Source of the DNA: Fidelibacterota bacterium
GTDB lineage: Bacteria; Fidelibacterota; Marinisomatia; Marinisomatales; UBA1611
Direction of reading: 5' to 3'
Assembly (NCBI GenBank): GCA_016784605.1
Contig: JADHUI010000001.1
Location: forward strand, 151,248 to 215,247
DNA: 64,000 bases
Position numbers and translations under genes: made by a program. A model generated the notes under the pieces. The model was given only the letters and a program-made list of their open reading frames with translations. It searched no databases and had not been told where the DNA came from. Every line of letters starts with the position of its first letter. Position 1 is the stretch's first letter. This document shows positions 33,994 to 44,500 of the stretch, one piece after another.

Positions 33994-34925
33994 TGAAGTT
34001 AACATTACGTATTCTATTTTTATCCTTATTCGTTTCAACGAGTTTTGCTGAAAATTATGCAGGCTTATCGGGCGGTTTTTTACGGATTGGAACCTCGGCA
34101 AGATCTACATCTATGGGAAGTGCTTTTACAGCTGAAATGGATCATGGGTTTTCTGCGTACCATAACCCAGCTTGGGCAGCCTTTAATACGGACAAACAAG
34201 TGGGCTTTAATTATCAAACATTATCTTTAGATCGCCGACTAGCCGTAACCAGTTTTAGCGCGCCCCTGCCTCCTACTGCAGGTATTGGCGTTGCTTGGCT
34301 CAGTGCGGGTGTAACCGATATTCAAGGAAGAACTTCAGCCGGTGAAAAAACGGAAATAATGAATACAAGCGAAGATGCTTTTTTTATCACATTTTCGCAA
34401 AGAATAAAACCTTGGCTAAGCGTTGGAGCGAATTTCAAAATTTTACGAAATCAACTCCCCACTAATGATGGCGATTTAAGAGGTTCTGGATTGGGCTTTG
34501 ATATTGGTATTCTAATTAAATCAGGAAAAGGTCAAACGATTGGAATTATGATTCAAGATATCAGTTCAAATTATCAATGGAATACAGGCGATATTTATGA
34601 TGAGGGGCGTCCTTATAAAGATGAATTCCCCACATTATACAGAGTGGGTTCAAAATACATATACAAAAATTTCTTATTTGTGGGCGATATTAATTTTATT
34701 ACCAACCATGAATCTTATGTAGATATATTACCACGAGTTGGACTAGAGTATGTTTTAATGGATCAGTATTATTTAAGAGGCGGTTATGGTAATAATCGAT
34801 TTTCCGGTGGTGTCGGGATGGATTATAAGTTATTTAAAGAACACGATTCTCGCTTAGATTATGCATTTTCAATGGATATATCGGGGCAAACAGCTCATAT
34901 AATGTCATATGCGTTTCATTTCTAA
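33993..34925 (+). CDS. PorV/PorQ-family outer-membrane barrel
   Basis: 310 residues. Leader ends STSFA, then Glu. The start of the mature protein, FLRIGTSARSTSMGSAFTA followed by YHNPAWAAF, is the signature of the PorV/PorQ family (FadL-like 14-strand barrels). The C terminus ends in Phe after alternating strands (IMSYAFHF), as outer-membrane barrels do. In type IX systems PorV receives cargo from the SprA pore and hands it to the attachment complex; PorQ is a homologue. Which of the two this is cannot be told. The gene overlaps both neighbours (1 bp and 17 bp). Confidence 0.85.
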   Translation: MKLTLRILFLSLFVSTSFAENYAGLSGGFLRIGTSARSTSMGSAFTAEMDHGFSAYHNPAWAAFNTDKQVGFNYQTLSLDRRLAVTSFSAPLPPTAGIGVAWLSAGVTDIQGRTSAGEKTEIMNTSEDAFFITFSQRIKPWLSVGANFKILRNQLPTNDGDLRGSGLGFDIGILIKSGKGQTIGIMIQDISSNYQWNTGDIYDEGRPYKDEFPTLYRVGSKYIYKNFLFVGDINFITNHESYVDILPRVGLEYVLMDQYYLRGGYGNNRFSGGVGMDYKLFKEHDSRLDYAFSMDISGQTAHIMSYAFHF

Positions 34926-35775
34926 ATTATGGCTAATCAGTGTCTCCTGCCTATTAGGTATGGGAACACAATTTTTATCCATTCCAATGACTGCGTCAGA
35001 CTTAGCCTTGGGAATGAATCCATTGTTGAATAGAAATGGTTTATGGAATCCGGCATTATTACAACCGCATTCTATTGGGTCTGAAGTTTATTTTTCCTAC
35101 GGTAGCGGTTTAGGCGGTTTGGATTTAACAAGTTTAAGCTATATCCAATCAAAAGGAAAAATGACTCGAGGATTTAATTTACGTTATTCAGGCTTAAATG
35201 ATTTAGAATTAAGAGGAAATAAACCACAAACTGAACCAATAGCTTTTTATACCGCAAGCGGGATGTCGATAGATGGAACTATCTCTTTTCAATCGAATGA
35301 AAACCATTTTGGTTTATCTGTTCGTTGGGTGGATATGACGCTATACATGGAAAACTCGAGCGGATTTGCTATGGATTTTGGTTATTGGAGGCCCATTACT
35401 AAAAAAGGAAAGTTAGGTTTGTCTTTACTCAATATAGGTAAAATGAATTCATTTTTACTTGAAGAGCCATCGCTTCCGATTCGTTTACTAAGCGGCTTCT
35501 CTTGGAAGTCCAATTTCAGTTCTTTTTCAAATACGTTTTTTACAAGTGTTGAATATGCCTTTTTGCCAAAAACGGGTTTATTCAATTTTGGCAATGAAAT
35601 TCAATGGAAAAACATACTATTTCAAGCAAGCGCTATTTTCTCGCAAAACGAAAAGTCAATTTCTGGTGGAATTGGTTGGCGATCAGGATTATATGGATTT
35701 CACTATGCTATTCAATTAGGTTCGCAAAATATTGGGACCCCTCAAATTTTTGACTTTTACATTCTTTTGCCATGA
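34909..35775 (+). CDS. second barrel-like outer-membrane protein, PorQ-like
   Basis: 288 residues beginning inside the 3' end of the PorV-family gene. After a leader (ISKLWLISVSCLLG) the mature part has ASDLALGMNPLLNRNGLWNPALL, which resembles the '...G...NPA' opening of PorV/PorQ proteins in weakened form. The remainder alternates amphipathic strands (FHYAIQLGSQN, GIGWRSGLYG). I infer a FadL-like barrel related to PorQ. The pairing with the preceding PorV-family gene supports a common complex, but sequence support alone is modest. Confidence 0.6.
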   Translation: MRFISKLWLISVSCLLGMGTQFLSIPMTASDLALGMNPLLNRNGLWNPALLQPHSIGSEVYFSYGSGLGGLDLTSLSYIQSKGKMTRGFNLRYSGLNDLELRGNKPQTEPIAFYTASGMSIDGTISFQSNENHFGLSVRWVDMTLYMENSSGFAMDFGYWRPITKKGKLGLSLLNIGKMNSFLLEEPSLPIRLLSGFSWKSNFSSFSNTFFTSVEYAFLPKTGLFNFGNEIQWKNILFQASAIFSQNEKSISGGIGWRSGLYGFHYAIQLGSQNIGTPQIFDFYILLP

Positions 35776-36641
35776 ATAAAATTGATATCAAATTAGGTAT
35801 TATTGTTGCGCTAATCTTTCTTGCTGGATTTTTATTAAATACTCTTCAAGAAAAAAACCAAGAAATCAAGCGGCTTAACTTAGAAAACGAACAATTATTA
35901 ACGGAACTTGATGATGCCTTAAAAGCAAAATCTCCGAAGCCAAAGAAAATAGTTAAAAAGAGGAAAAAAATTGCTTATCAAGGTACAATTGGCTTAGTGA
36001 TTGACGATTTTGGCTATCGAAATGATGCAGTTTCTGATGGGTTTTTGGATTTTAAAACTCCGATGACGTATGCTGTAATTCCCGGGCATCGATATAGCAG
36101 TCTAATGGGAGAAGAAATTAAAAAAGCTGGGTTTGAAATTATTATTCATATGCCTATGGAATCACATATAAAGACTAAAGGTGAAGAAGATTTCATTATA
36201 ATGACATCTCAGCCAGATGATGAAATTATTTCACGCATAAAAAATGCATTTAAACAAATTCCACAAGCTATCGGGATGAATAACCACCAAGGGTCAAAAG
36301 CAACGGAAGATCGCAGAGTTATGACGGCTATTGGAAATGTATTAAAAGATAAAACAAAATATTTTTTAGATAGTCGAACCACCAAAAATACTGTAGCGGA
36401 AGAAACAATGTCTTTATTAGGTGTTTCAACTGCAAGGCGAAAAGTTTTTTTAGATAATAGCGAAAATATTAACGATATTAATAATCAAGTAGATGAATTA
36501 GCAAAATCAGCTAAGAAAAATGGTGTGGCTATTGGAATAGGTCATGTGAAGAAAAATACGTTAGCTGTATTGAAAAAACGTATCCCTGAATTGCAAAAAA
36601 AGGGTTATAAATTTCGTTTTGTTTCTTCATTGCTTCACTGA
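35772..36641 (+). CDS. divergent polysaccharide deacetylase family protein
   Basis: 289 residues. One N-terminal membrane anchor (IIVALIFLAGFLLNTL) is followed by a short coiled coil (EKNQEIKRLNLENEQLL), a basic linker (KPKKIVKKRKK) and the catalytic-fold domain from ~75: IGLVIDDFGYRND, PMTYAVIPGHRYSSL, GFEIIIHMPMES, GMNNHQGSKATED and YFLDSRTT. This matches the YibQ/DUF610 'divergent polysaccharide deacetylase' family, whose substrate is not established. It should act in the periplasm. It overlaps the upstream gene by 4 bp. Confidence 0.87.
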   Translation: MNKIDIKLGIIVALIFLAGFLLNTLQEKNQEIKRLNLENEQLLTELDDALKAKSPKPKKIVKKRKKIAYQGTIGLVIDDFGYRNDAVSDGFLDFKTPMTYAVIPGHRYSSLMGEEIKKAGFEIIIHMPMESHIKTKGEEDFIIMTSQPDDEIISRIKNAFKQIPQAIGMNNHQGSKATEDRRVMTAIGNVLKDKTKYFLDSRTTKNTVAEETMSLLGVSTARRKVFLDNSENINDINNQVDELAKSAKKNGVAIGIGHVKKNTLAVLKKRIPELQKKGYKFRFVSSLLH

Positions 36642-36646
36642 TTTAA

Positions 36647-37630
36647 ATGGCTATTCTTTCTAGAGTTACACGAGGCGATTTTACTGAAAGCATACATGTA
36701 ACTTTTGGAGCAATCGTTAATGGAAAAGGTGAACTAATTCATTCTTTTGGAGACCCGCACTACCTTACTTGTATCCGTTCTTCTTTGAAACCTTTCCAAG
36801 CTGCCGCAAGTATTAAAGCGGGTGCGGTTGATGCTGCAGGTTTTTCCGAAAAAGAAATTGCCCTTATGTGCGCATCCCATCATGGTGAAAAAATTCATGT
36901 AGATACCGCAAAAAGTATGATATCAAAATTGGGGTATACGGTTGCTCATTATGAATGCGGTTCGCACTATCCCGCAGATCGTCCATCTCGGTATAAAGAA
37001 ATAAAAAAGGGAAATGAACCTTTACCCTACCACAATAATTGTAGCGGGAAACATGCCGGGATGTTGTCATTAGCCAAATTCCTTGACGCTGATCCAAAAG
37101 GGTATACATCACAAGATCATATTGTTCAAAAAACAATCATTGGTCAATTAAAAGAATATTTATATTTAGACGACATACCTTTTGGGATAGATGGTTGTTC
37201 CGCGCCGACACCTTTTTTAACATTAGTTTCTATTGCCCAGTTATTTCAAAAATTAGGATCCAACCATTATCCCGAATTAAAGCGTGCGTATCAAGCAATG
37301 ACCCATAACCCCTATATGATTGCTGGTCGAAATAATTTTGATTCTCTTTTTACGCAAGCTCTAAATGGAAGAGGATTAACAAAAGGGGGTGGTGAAGCTG
37401 TACGAGGAATTTCCTTAAAAGTGTCCGAAACTGAAAATTGGGGAATAGCTTTAAAAGTATTAGATGGGAATGCTCGGGTTATGCCGATTGTTGTTATGAC
37501 ATTATTAGAAAAATTGGAATTATTTTCTAAGGATGAGTTGGATTCTCTCAGTAAATTCCGGACCAAAATTTTCAAAAATCACCGAGGAATTCATATCGGT
37601 GGCATAGAGGTAATTATAGAGGATGTTTAA
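36647..37630 (+). CDS. asparaginase of the AnsA/asparaginase II family (PF06089 type)
   Basis: 327 residues. The family opening RGDFTESIHVTFGAIVN, RSSLKPFQAA (~residue 45), ALMCASHHGE (~72), YHNNCSGKHAGMLSLA (~127) and FGIDGCSAPTPFLTLVSIAQLF (~180) match the bacterial asparaginase II family that includes Rhizobium-type thermolabile/inducible enzymes. It hydrolyses L-Asn to Asp and ammonia. No leader is visible, so it is cytoplasmic and metabolically unrelated to its secreted-protein neighbours, despite 5-bp and 1-bp spacing. The late part keeps KGGGEAVRGI, expected near the active site. Confidence 0.88.
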   Translation: MAILSRVTRGDFTESIHVTFGAIVNGKGELIHSFGDPHYLTCIRSSLKPFQAAASIKAGAVDAAGFSEKEIALMCASHHGEKIHVDTAKSMISKLGYTVAHYECGSHYPADRPSRYKEIKKGNEPLPYHNNCSGKHAGMLSLAKFLDADPKGYTSQDHIVQKTIIGQLKEYLYLDDIPFGIDGCSAPTPFLTLVSIAQLFQKLGSNHYPELKRAYQAMTHNPYMIAGRNNFDSLFTQALNGRGLTKGGGEAVRGISLKVSETENWGIALKVLDGNARVMPIVVMTLLEKLELFSKDELDSLSKFRTKIFKNHRGIHIGGIEVIIEDV

Positions 37631-39354
37631 TGAAGAAGGGTATAGTTATTGGGTTATTATTTTCATGCATTTTTGCTTCGTCTGCAAGAATTATGACATA
37701 CAACTTATTAAATTATGAAGATGAAAATGACAGAGAAGATGATTTCATTGCCATTATAAATGTTATTGAACCTAATCTTATTATTGCGGAAGAGGTGCAA
37801 GGGCAATCAGGTTTTAGTCATTTTAAATCAGATGTACTTGATATAACTCATCCAAATATGTGGACGGGGGCAACATTTACAAATCAGAGCGCAAGTCAGG
37901 ATATTGCACTCTATTATCAACATAATTTGTTTACATTTATTAGCACATCAACCATTAATACCGCCCAGTCATCTGGAACTCGCGATGTTGTAGAATGGAT
38001 AATGATGCACAATGATTCTGGAATAGAATTTCGGGTTTATGGCGTTCATTTAAAGGCGAGTTCTGGCGATGAAAATGCTCAGCAGAGATTAGCGGAAGTT
38101 ACAATTTTAAGAGACTACTTAAATACTTTACCTGCGGAGATTGATTTTATAGTTGCGGGTGATTTTAATATTTATTCTCATAGCCCTACATCTGAACCTG
38201 CTTTTGATATGTTGACGGGGGATTCCGGCGATAATAATGGTCGATTGTTTGATCCTATTGATCGTATCGGTTATTGGCATAATAATAGTTCTTATTCAGA
38301 TGTTCATACCCAATCACCTAGGGGTGGAAATTTTGGCGGAATGGATGATCGGTTCGACTGGTTATTTACGTCAGAAGTATTGTTAGACGATGAAGCAGAT
38401 ATGCATTATATCTCAAATACATATTGGGCATTTGGAAATGATGGAAATCATTTCAACCAATCGATTAATGACGGCAACAATACATCCGTTAATGATGCAA
38501 TAGCAGATGCGTTATATAATGCGTCAGATCATTTGCCTGTTTATATGGATGTTTGGTTTGATGATTTGGTTTATTCTGATGTTGGAATTATCATTACAGA
38601 AATTATGCCAAACCCATCTAAAGTTTCTGATTCTTACGGTGAATGGTTTGAAATTCATAATGCCAGTGAAGATATTGTTGATTTAAATGGATGGCATATT
38701 AAAGACAATGACAACGACGATCATACAATTACAACCGATAATTCCACCTTATTAATCCAGCCTGGGCAATATTTAGTGTTTTGTCGAAATAGTGATTTTG
38801 ATCTAAATGGAGGCGTTGTATCGGACTATGATTATGATGGTTTCTCTTTATCTAACAACGCAGATGAAGCTATACTAACAGATGAACAAGGTGCAATTGT
38901 GGATGAGGTGAATTATACCAGTAGTTTTGCTTATGGGAGTGGATATTCTATGGAAATTCATGACTTAGATTCTGATAATAATATTGAGGACAATTGGTAT
39001 TCCGCAACAAGCGCCTACGGCTTGGGAGATTTAGGGACTCCAGGAAGATCTTGGGATGATTTATCTATTTCAGACAAAGAGACATTTCCCGAATCATTTC
39101 ATATATTTAACCCGTATCCCAACCCTTTTAATCCAACAACGAATATTTGGTTAACAATAAACCAAAAGTCAAATGTTGAAATTTCAATCTTCAATATTGC
39201 TGGAGAAAAAACTGCAAGTATTTATAGAGGGAGCCTAAGCCAAGGGAGTCATAAGTTTAAGTGGGATGCTTCCACTTTTTCTTCTGGGGTATATTTCGTA
39301 TACTACAATATTCAAGGAATTGTATTATCTAAAAAATTGGTTCTTATTAAGTAA
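37630..39354 (+). CDS. secreted endonuclease/exonuclease/phosphatase-fold protein with lamin-tail and T9SS domains
   Basis: 574 residues. After a leader (LLFSCIFASSA) residues ~22-315 form an EEP domain: RIMTYNLLNYED, NLIIAEEVQGQ (catalytic Glu), YGVHLKASSG, IVAGDFNIYSH and a final ASDHLPVYMDV, the catalytic Asp-His pair. Residues ~320-445 are a lamin-tail domain (IIITEIMPNPSK...GEWFEIHNAS...GWHIKDND). The end is a sorting domain with YPNPFNPTTNIW and KLVLIK. It is probably a surface nuclease or phosphodiesterase; the EEP fold also includes lipid phosphatases. It abuts both neighbours with 1-bp overlaps. Confidence 0.87.
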   Translation: MKKGIVIGLLFSCIFASSARIMTYNLLNYEDENDREDDFIAIINVIEPNLIIAEEVQGQSGFSHFKSDVLDITHPNMWTGATFTNQSASQDIALYYQHNLFTFISTSTINTAQSSGTRDVVEWIMMHNDSGIEFRVYGVHLKASSGDENAQQRLAEVTILRDYLNTLPAEIDFIVAGDFNIYSHSPTSEPAFDMLTGDSGDNNGRLFDPIDRIGYWHNNSSYSDVHTQSPRGGNFGGMDDRFDWLFTSEVLLDDEADMHYISNTYWAFGNDGNHFNQSINDGNNTSVNDAIADALYNASDHLPVYMDVWFDDLVYSDVGIIITEIMPNPSKVSDSYGEWFEIHNASEDIVDLNGWHIKDNDNDDHTITTDNSTLLIQPGQYLVFCRNSDFDLNGGVVSDYDYDGFSLSNNADEAILTDEQGAIVDEVNYTSSFAYGSGYSMEIHDLDSDNNIEDNWYSATSAYGLGDLGTPGRSWDDLSISDKETFPESFHIFNPYPNPFNPTTNIWLTINQKSNVEISIFNIAGEKTASIYRGSLSQGSHKFKWDASTFSSGVYFVYYNIQGIVLSKKLVLIK

Positions 39355-41492
39355 TGAAAAAAATTGTATTATTTATTAGCCTAATATCTCTAGTTGCTGG
39401 GCAACCGAGCAGGCAACTTTCGCGAGTTTCAAGCGTTGATGATGAGTTTGATAAATTTACATCTGTAGGCCAATTAGGACTGACGATTACCAATTTTGGG
39501 ATTCTTGGAAATGGTTGGAATCGCATGGAGGATGGGAGTATTAATCCATCATGTGTTTTTAAACAGAATACGGAAGTTTTACGCAAGCAAATTGAACACT
39601 TTTCTTATGCCGGGCTCTGGATTGGCGGGCTTGTAAATGGCCAAAGACGCGTTTCGACAGCTATTGTGGATGGTGTTTTTGATTCCGGGGAAGAAGGATT
39701 TGAGTTTTTTTCAAAATCATCTATTGATATAAAATCATCCATTGCTTCTACGACACAAGATTCCATGGCGCAATATTATTCACCTGACGCAATATCCCAT
39801 CAGGATATGATATCTACCTTTTCAGATTATGGTGATTCACCAGGTGATGGTCAAAATATCATTAATCATAATCCTCTAGGGATTGATATTGAATTAAAAG
39901 CGTATGCATGGAATTATTCTTATGCGGATGCTTTTGTTATTCTGAATTACACAATTACTAATGCAGGTGAAGATACAATTAAAAATATCTATTCTGGGAT
40001 TTGGACAGATGCTTCAGTTGCTAATTTTAATTACACGAATAAATATGAGCCAGGTGGTGGCTTTACTTGGACAGACAATTTAGATGGATTTGATCAATCG
40101 GTAGACCCGTCAGGTTTTACCCGAGATATTGGGTATCAATTTGATGCGGATGGGGATGATGGTTGGGCTGAGTCATATATAGGAATTTCTATATTAGGGG
40201 CAAATGTACCTAGGCCATATTTAAAAACACATTATCAGCAATGGGCTTGGACAAATTCAAACAATGCGGATTATCCCAGCTTTGGTATGCCATTAGATGA
40301 TTTTGAACGATATGATAAATTAAAATCAAATGTACAAATTGGTCCTGGACCACCAGATTATTCAGAAGATGGATACCCTACTTCTCCAGATAGTTGGCTC
40401 TTTTTATTATCTGCTGGGCCATTGGGAAGCACACCTGCAAACGTAGATTCTACAATTTGGATTTTGCCACCCGGAGAAAGTTGTAATGTTTCCTTTACGG
40501 TAGTTTGTGCCTTATGGGCTACGGGTGCGGGGGACACACACGAAAGACGAGAAAACTTAATTGTGAATTATGATTGGGCACAAAAAGCATTTGATGGCGA
40601 AGATAAAAATAGAAATAATCAATTAGACGAGGGGGAAGACTTAAATAATAATCAAATAATTGATCGATATATTCTACCCGCCCCTCCTCCCACGCCAAAT
40701 ATGAAACTGATCGTTGAATCAAACAAAGTAACTGTTTATTGGCAAAATAATGCTGAATATTTTAAAGATCCCATTAGCCAGGAAAAAGATTTTGAAGGAT
40801 ATCGAATTTATGGAGCACGTAAAACATTGAATGAATCATTGGGCGAATTCACTCTTTTGGGAGAATTTGATTCAGTAAACGATATTGGATATAATTCCGG
40901 TTTCAATTTAGTTAAAATTACAAATGAATTTGGTGAGCCAGATAGTACGCTACTAAACGGTGTTTATTATCATTACAAATTCGTAAATGACGGTGTTAAA
41001 AATGGGTGGATCAATTATTATGCTGTTACGGCTTATGATCAGGGAGATCCAGACGCAAACCTAGAAAGTTTAGAAAGTTCAATTTATGCAAATAGAACTT
41101 ATGTTTATCCGGGGAAACCTACACCTATAGCTGGAAGTTGGGACGAAAATCCTTCAGTTTATCCAAATCCATATAGAGGTCAGGCTCAGTGGGATGGGTA
41201 TGGAAGTAGAAATAAAATGATTTGGTTTCAAAACCTCCCACAAACCGCAGAAATTCGTATTTTCACCCTTGCCGGAGACTTGGTTGACATTATAGAACAT
41301 GATGAAAACTATAAAGGAGTAGATGTCCAAAACATAGATAATCAAAAATCACCGCAAATGTCAGGAGGAGAACATGCTTGGGATTTAATTACCATGCACG
41401 ATCAGGCAGCTGCAACAGGTTTGTATATATTTTCTGTTGAAGACAAATCTTCAGGTCAAGTAAAAGAAGGCAAGTTTTTAATCATAAAGTAA
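39354..41492 (+). CDS. large secreted protein with variant T9SS sorting domain
   Basis: 712 residues. Leader ends LVAG, then Gln. The region to ~460 is rich in aromatic residues and Asp, with DADGDDGWAESYIGISILG and a Ca-binding-like acidic run (EDKNRNNQLDEGEDLNNNQIID, as short pieces EDKNRN and DEGEDLNNN) near residue 415. A fibronectin-III-like module follows (~445-560: VTVYWQNNAEYFKD, FEGYRIYGARKT, INYYAVTAYDQGDP). The terminal domain starts VYPNPYRGQAQWDG and ends EGKFLIIK, a PNPYRG variant of the sorting signal common in FCB genomes. Function unknown. Confidence 0.75.
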   Translation: MKKIVLFISLISLVAGQPSRQLSRVSSVDDEFDKFTSVGQLGLTITNFGILGNGWNRMEDGSINPSCVFKQNTEVLRKQIEHFSYAGLWIGGLVNGQRRVSTAIVDGVFDSGEEGFEFFSKSSIDIKSSIASTTQDSMAQYYSPDAISHQDMISTFSDYGDSPGDGQNIINHNPLGIDIELKAYAWNYSYADAFVILNYTITNAGEDTIKNIYSGIWTDASVANFNYTNKYEPGGGFTWTDNLDGFDQSVDPSGFTRDIGYQFDADGDDGWAESYIGISILGANVPRPYLKTHYQQWAWTNSNNADYPSFGMPLDDFERYDKLKSNVQIGPGPPDYSEDGYPTSPDSWLFLLSAGPLGSTPANVDSTIWILPPGESCNVSFTVVCALWATGAGDTHERRENLIVNYDWAQKAFDGEDKNRNNQLDEGEDLNNNQIIDRYILPAPPPTPNMKLIVESNKVTVYWQNNAEYFKDPISQEKDFEGYRIYGARKTLNESLGEFTLLGEFDSVNDIGYNSGFNLVKITNEFGEPDSTLLNGVYYHYKFVNDGVKNGWINYYAVTAYDQGDPDANLESLESSIYANRTYVYPGKPTPIAGSWDENPSVYPNPYRGQAQWDGYGSRNKMIWFQNLPQTAEIRIFTLAGDLVDIIEHDENYKGVDVQNIDNQKSPQMSGGEHAWDLITMHDQAAATGLYIFSVEDKSSGQVKEGKFLIIK

Positions 41493-41520
41493 AACCTACT
41501 AGCAATAGGTTTAATTAGTA

Positions 41521-41527
41521 AAAGGAG
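41521..41527 (+). promoter_or_regulatory. strong Shine-Dalgarno after a weak hairpin
   Basis: AAAGGAG 6 bases before the ATG at 41534. It follows an AAACCTA/TAGGTTT stem at 41492-41512. The 41-bp gap is one of only two real breaks in the long run after sprA, so translation restarts here from its own site rather than by coupling. Confidence 0.5.
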
Positions 41528-41533
41528 ACACAA

Positions 41534-44500
41534 ATGAATAAAGTAATCTTAAATATCATGACAATTGGGCTTTTGTTTGGCCAAGTAGATTATGGAGCAG
41601 ATGTTCAAACCGTCATTGATGCCAATTGCACAAATTCTGGCTGCCATACAAATGGAGGTGATTACCAAAACGGGCTAGATTTATCATCATATGATAATTT
41701 AATGACTGGAGACAGTAGCAATGGCCCTGTTATAATTCCTTTTGACCATGCAAATAGCTATCTATGGCAAAGAGTCGAAAATGGTTCAATGCCACCTGGA
41801 AACAATCCCGATTTAAGTTCGGCTGAAGTAGATATTATTGCGAATTGGATTGATGAAGGTGCTCTTCAAAACCCAGCCGTTGACGTAGCAGGTCTTTTCT
41901 TTAGTGAATACGGTGAGGGATCCAGTAATAATAAATATCTGGAAATTTATAATGGAACGGGTTCGGCGGTAGATTTAACAGGTCTAGCTTTTCCCAATGT
42001 GAGTAATGCGCCATCAACACCAGGCGAATATGAATATTGGAATGAATTTCCAGCAGGCGCAACGGTAGATGCAGGTGATGTTTATGTAATTGCAAACCCT
42101 GCTGCAGATGATATAATTCTTGCTTTTGCTGATTATGAATTTCAGTATCTTAGTAATGGAGATGATGGATTTTGTCTTGTGGAAGGAACAGAATCATCCT
42201 TTACGGTAATCGATTGTATTGGTGATTGGAACGGCGATCCGGGTGATGGTTGGGATGTTGCTGGTATAGTTGAAGCAACTAAAAATCACACATTAGTTCG
42301 AAAAGCAACTATTATTGAAGGGAATGGCGGCGACTGGGCTAGTTCTGCTGGTACCGACGAAGGAAACTCAGAATGGGTTGTTTTAGATCAAGACACATGG
42401 GATTATATTGGCTCTCATCCACATGAATTTGCGGCTCCTGCGCCCAACCTTGTTATTAATGAATTTCTTGCAAGTAATGATTTGTGTTGTACGGATGAAA
42501 ATGGCGAATACGATGATTTTATAGAAATATTTAATAACGGTACAGAAGCTATTGATATTGGCGGGATGTATATAACGGATGATTTAACATCCACAACAGA
42601 ATGGCAGATTCCTAATACAGCGCCAGATTCGACAACAATTCAACCTGGTGGCTTCCTTTTGCTTTGGGCAGATAAGGAATCAGAGCAAGGGGTTCTACAC
42701 GTTGAAATAAAATTAAGCGGCGGTGGTGAACAAATAGGCTTATTCACATCCGATGGTAATGTGATTGATTCATTAACATTTGGTGAACAAACAGGTGATA
42801 TTTCATTTGGACGTTATCCGGACGGTGCTGAAAATTGGGCCTTCCTATCAACGCCAACTCCAGGATCAGCTAATGAAATGGAACAATCATCGATAACGAC
42901 AATTCACGATATTCAATATGTTGCAGATCCATCGACAGACGATGCAAGTCCGTTGGTAGATCAAGAAGTAACTATTAGCGGTATTGTAACTGCAGAATTT
43001 TGGAACGGTAGTGATAATCGTTACTTATTTGTTCAGGATGCTCCAGGCCCATGGAATGGGATTGTATGTTTTAATTATGATGGCTGGGATACCTTTTCAT
43101 TTCAAACGCCAATGGGTGATGTAAATTCTATTGCTGAAGGTGATAGTGTTACACTTACGGGTGTAGTTACAGAATATTATGGATTGACAGAATTGACAGA
43201 TATTTCTTCTGCAATGATTCATGGTCCAGCTATTGCGCCATTTGGCCCAGACCAAGTGACAGCATTGCAAATAGGAACAGGCGGTACAGATGCTGAAGCA
43301 TTTGAAAGTTGCCTTATTGCAGTTGAAGGCGTAACAATCACTGAGCCAGATGAAGGATATGGCGAATGGACAATTTCCGATGGAACAGGGTCTGTACGCG
43401 TTGATGATAAATGGGATTATTTCTTCTGGCCCGAAGCAGATGCAAATCTAGCAAAAGTTGTTGGTGTATTGGATTATAATTATTCCAATACAAAAATTCA
43501 GCCACGCTTAGCTCGCGATGTTGTTGAAGCTGTAGGCGAGCCTGCACGTATTCAACGTGTCCAACAAGTCCTTTTTAGTGATTTATTAAATACAGGTGAA
43601 GATGAAGTGTCTGATATTTCATATTATGAAGGAGAAACAGTCACTTTAAAAGGAATAGTCACTATGCCAACTGGATTGAGTTATGCCGGTTCAGGTATAA
43701 AATTCATTTATGAAGATGTCCATGGCGGCCCATGGAGTGCTATTTTATCCTACGACCCAGATAGTACGGCGTTTCCAATTTTATTCGAAGGCGATTTAGT
43801 TCATGCAACTGGATATATTGCTGAATATTCAACAGGTCCTGCTAATATGACAGAATTGTTTATTACAGAGCCAGTTGATTTGGTTGATTTTGAACAAGAA
43901 ATGCCTCCAATTGATACAGTTGAAACGGGTGATTTACGCTGGCCAACAGAAGCAGAGCAATGGGGCAATGTTATGGTGAAAGTCGTGGATGGAATTGTAT
44001 CTGGAAATGAATATCAATATGAATTATTCTCTGTGAATGATGGAAGTGGAGACGTGCTGGTCGATGATGATTCTGATAGTATTGGTGTTTTCTTTGATAA
44101 TAACCCAGTTCCTCCTGTAGGTTCATTTGTTCAATCTTTAAGAGGTTGGGTCTATCATCATTATGGCTCCTATGCAGATTCTAGCGCTTATAAACTAGAG
44201 CCACTTTATATAGGTGACTTAGAATTTGGCGCGGGTCCTCCAGCAATTAATGAGCCCACACGCGAGCCTTGCGCACCTACATCTTCCGATGGGAGTGTAA
44301 CTGTAATGTGCGAAATTGAAGATAATTCATCTGTTGCATCTGCAGAAATAATGTACAGTGTGAATGGCGGAACTTACCAGAGTGTAAGTATGGCGCCAGG
44401 CGATGGATTTGAATGGACTGGAGATATTCCTGTATCAGATGGTGATGATGTTAATTATTACATTGTGGCAACGGATGATGGAGCAGATCAATCTGAACCA

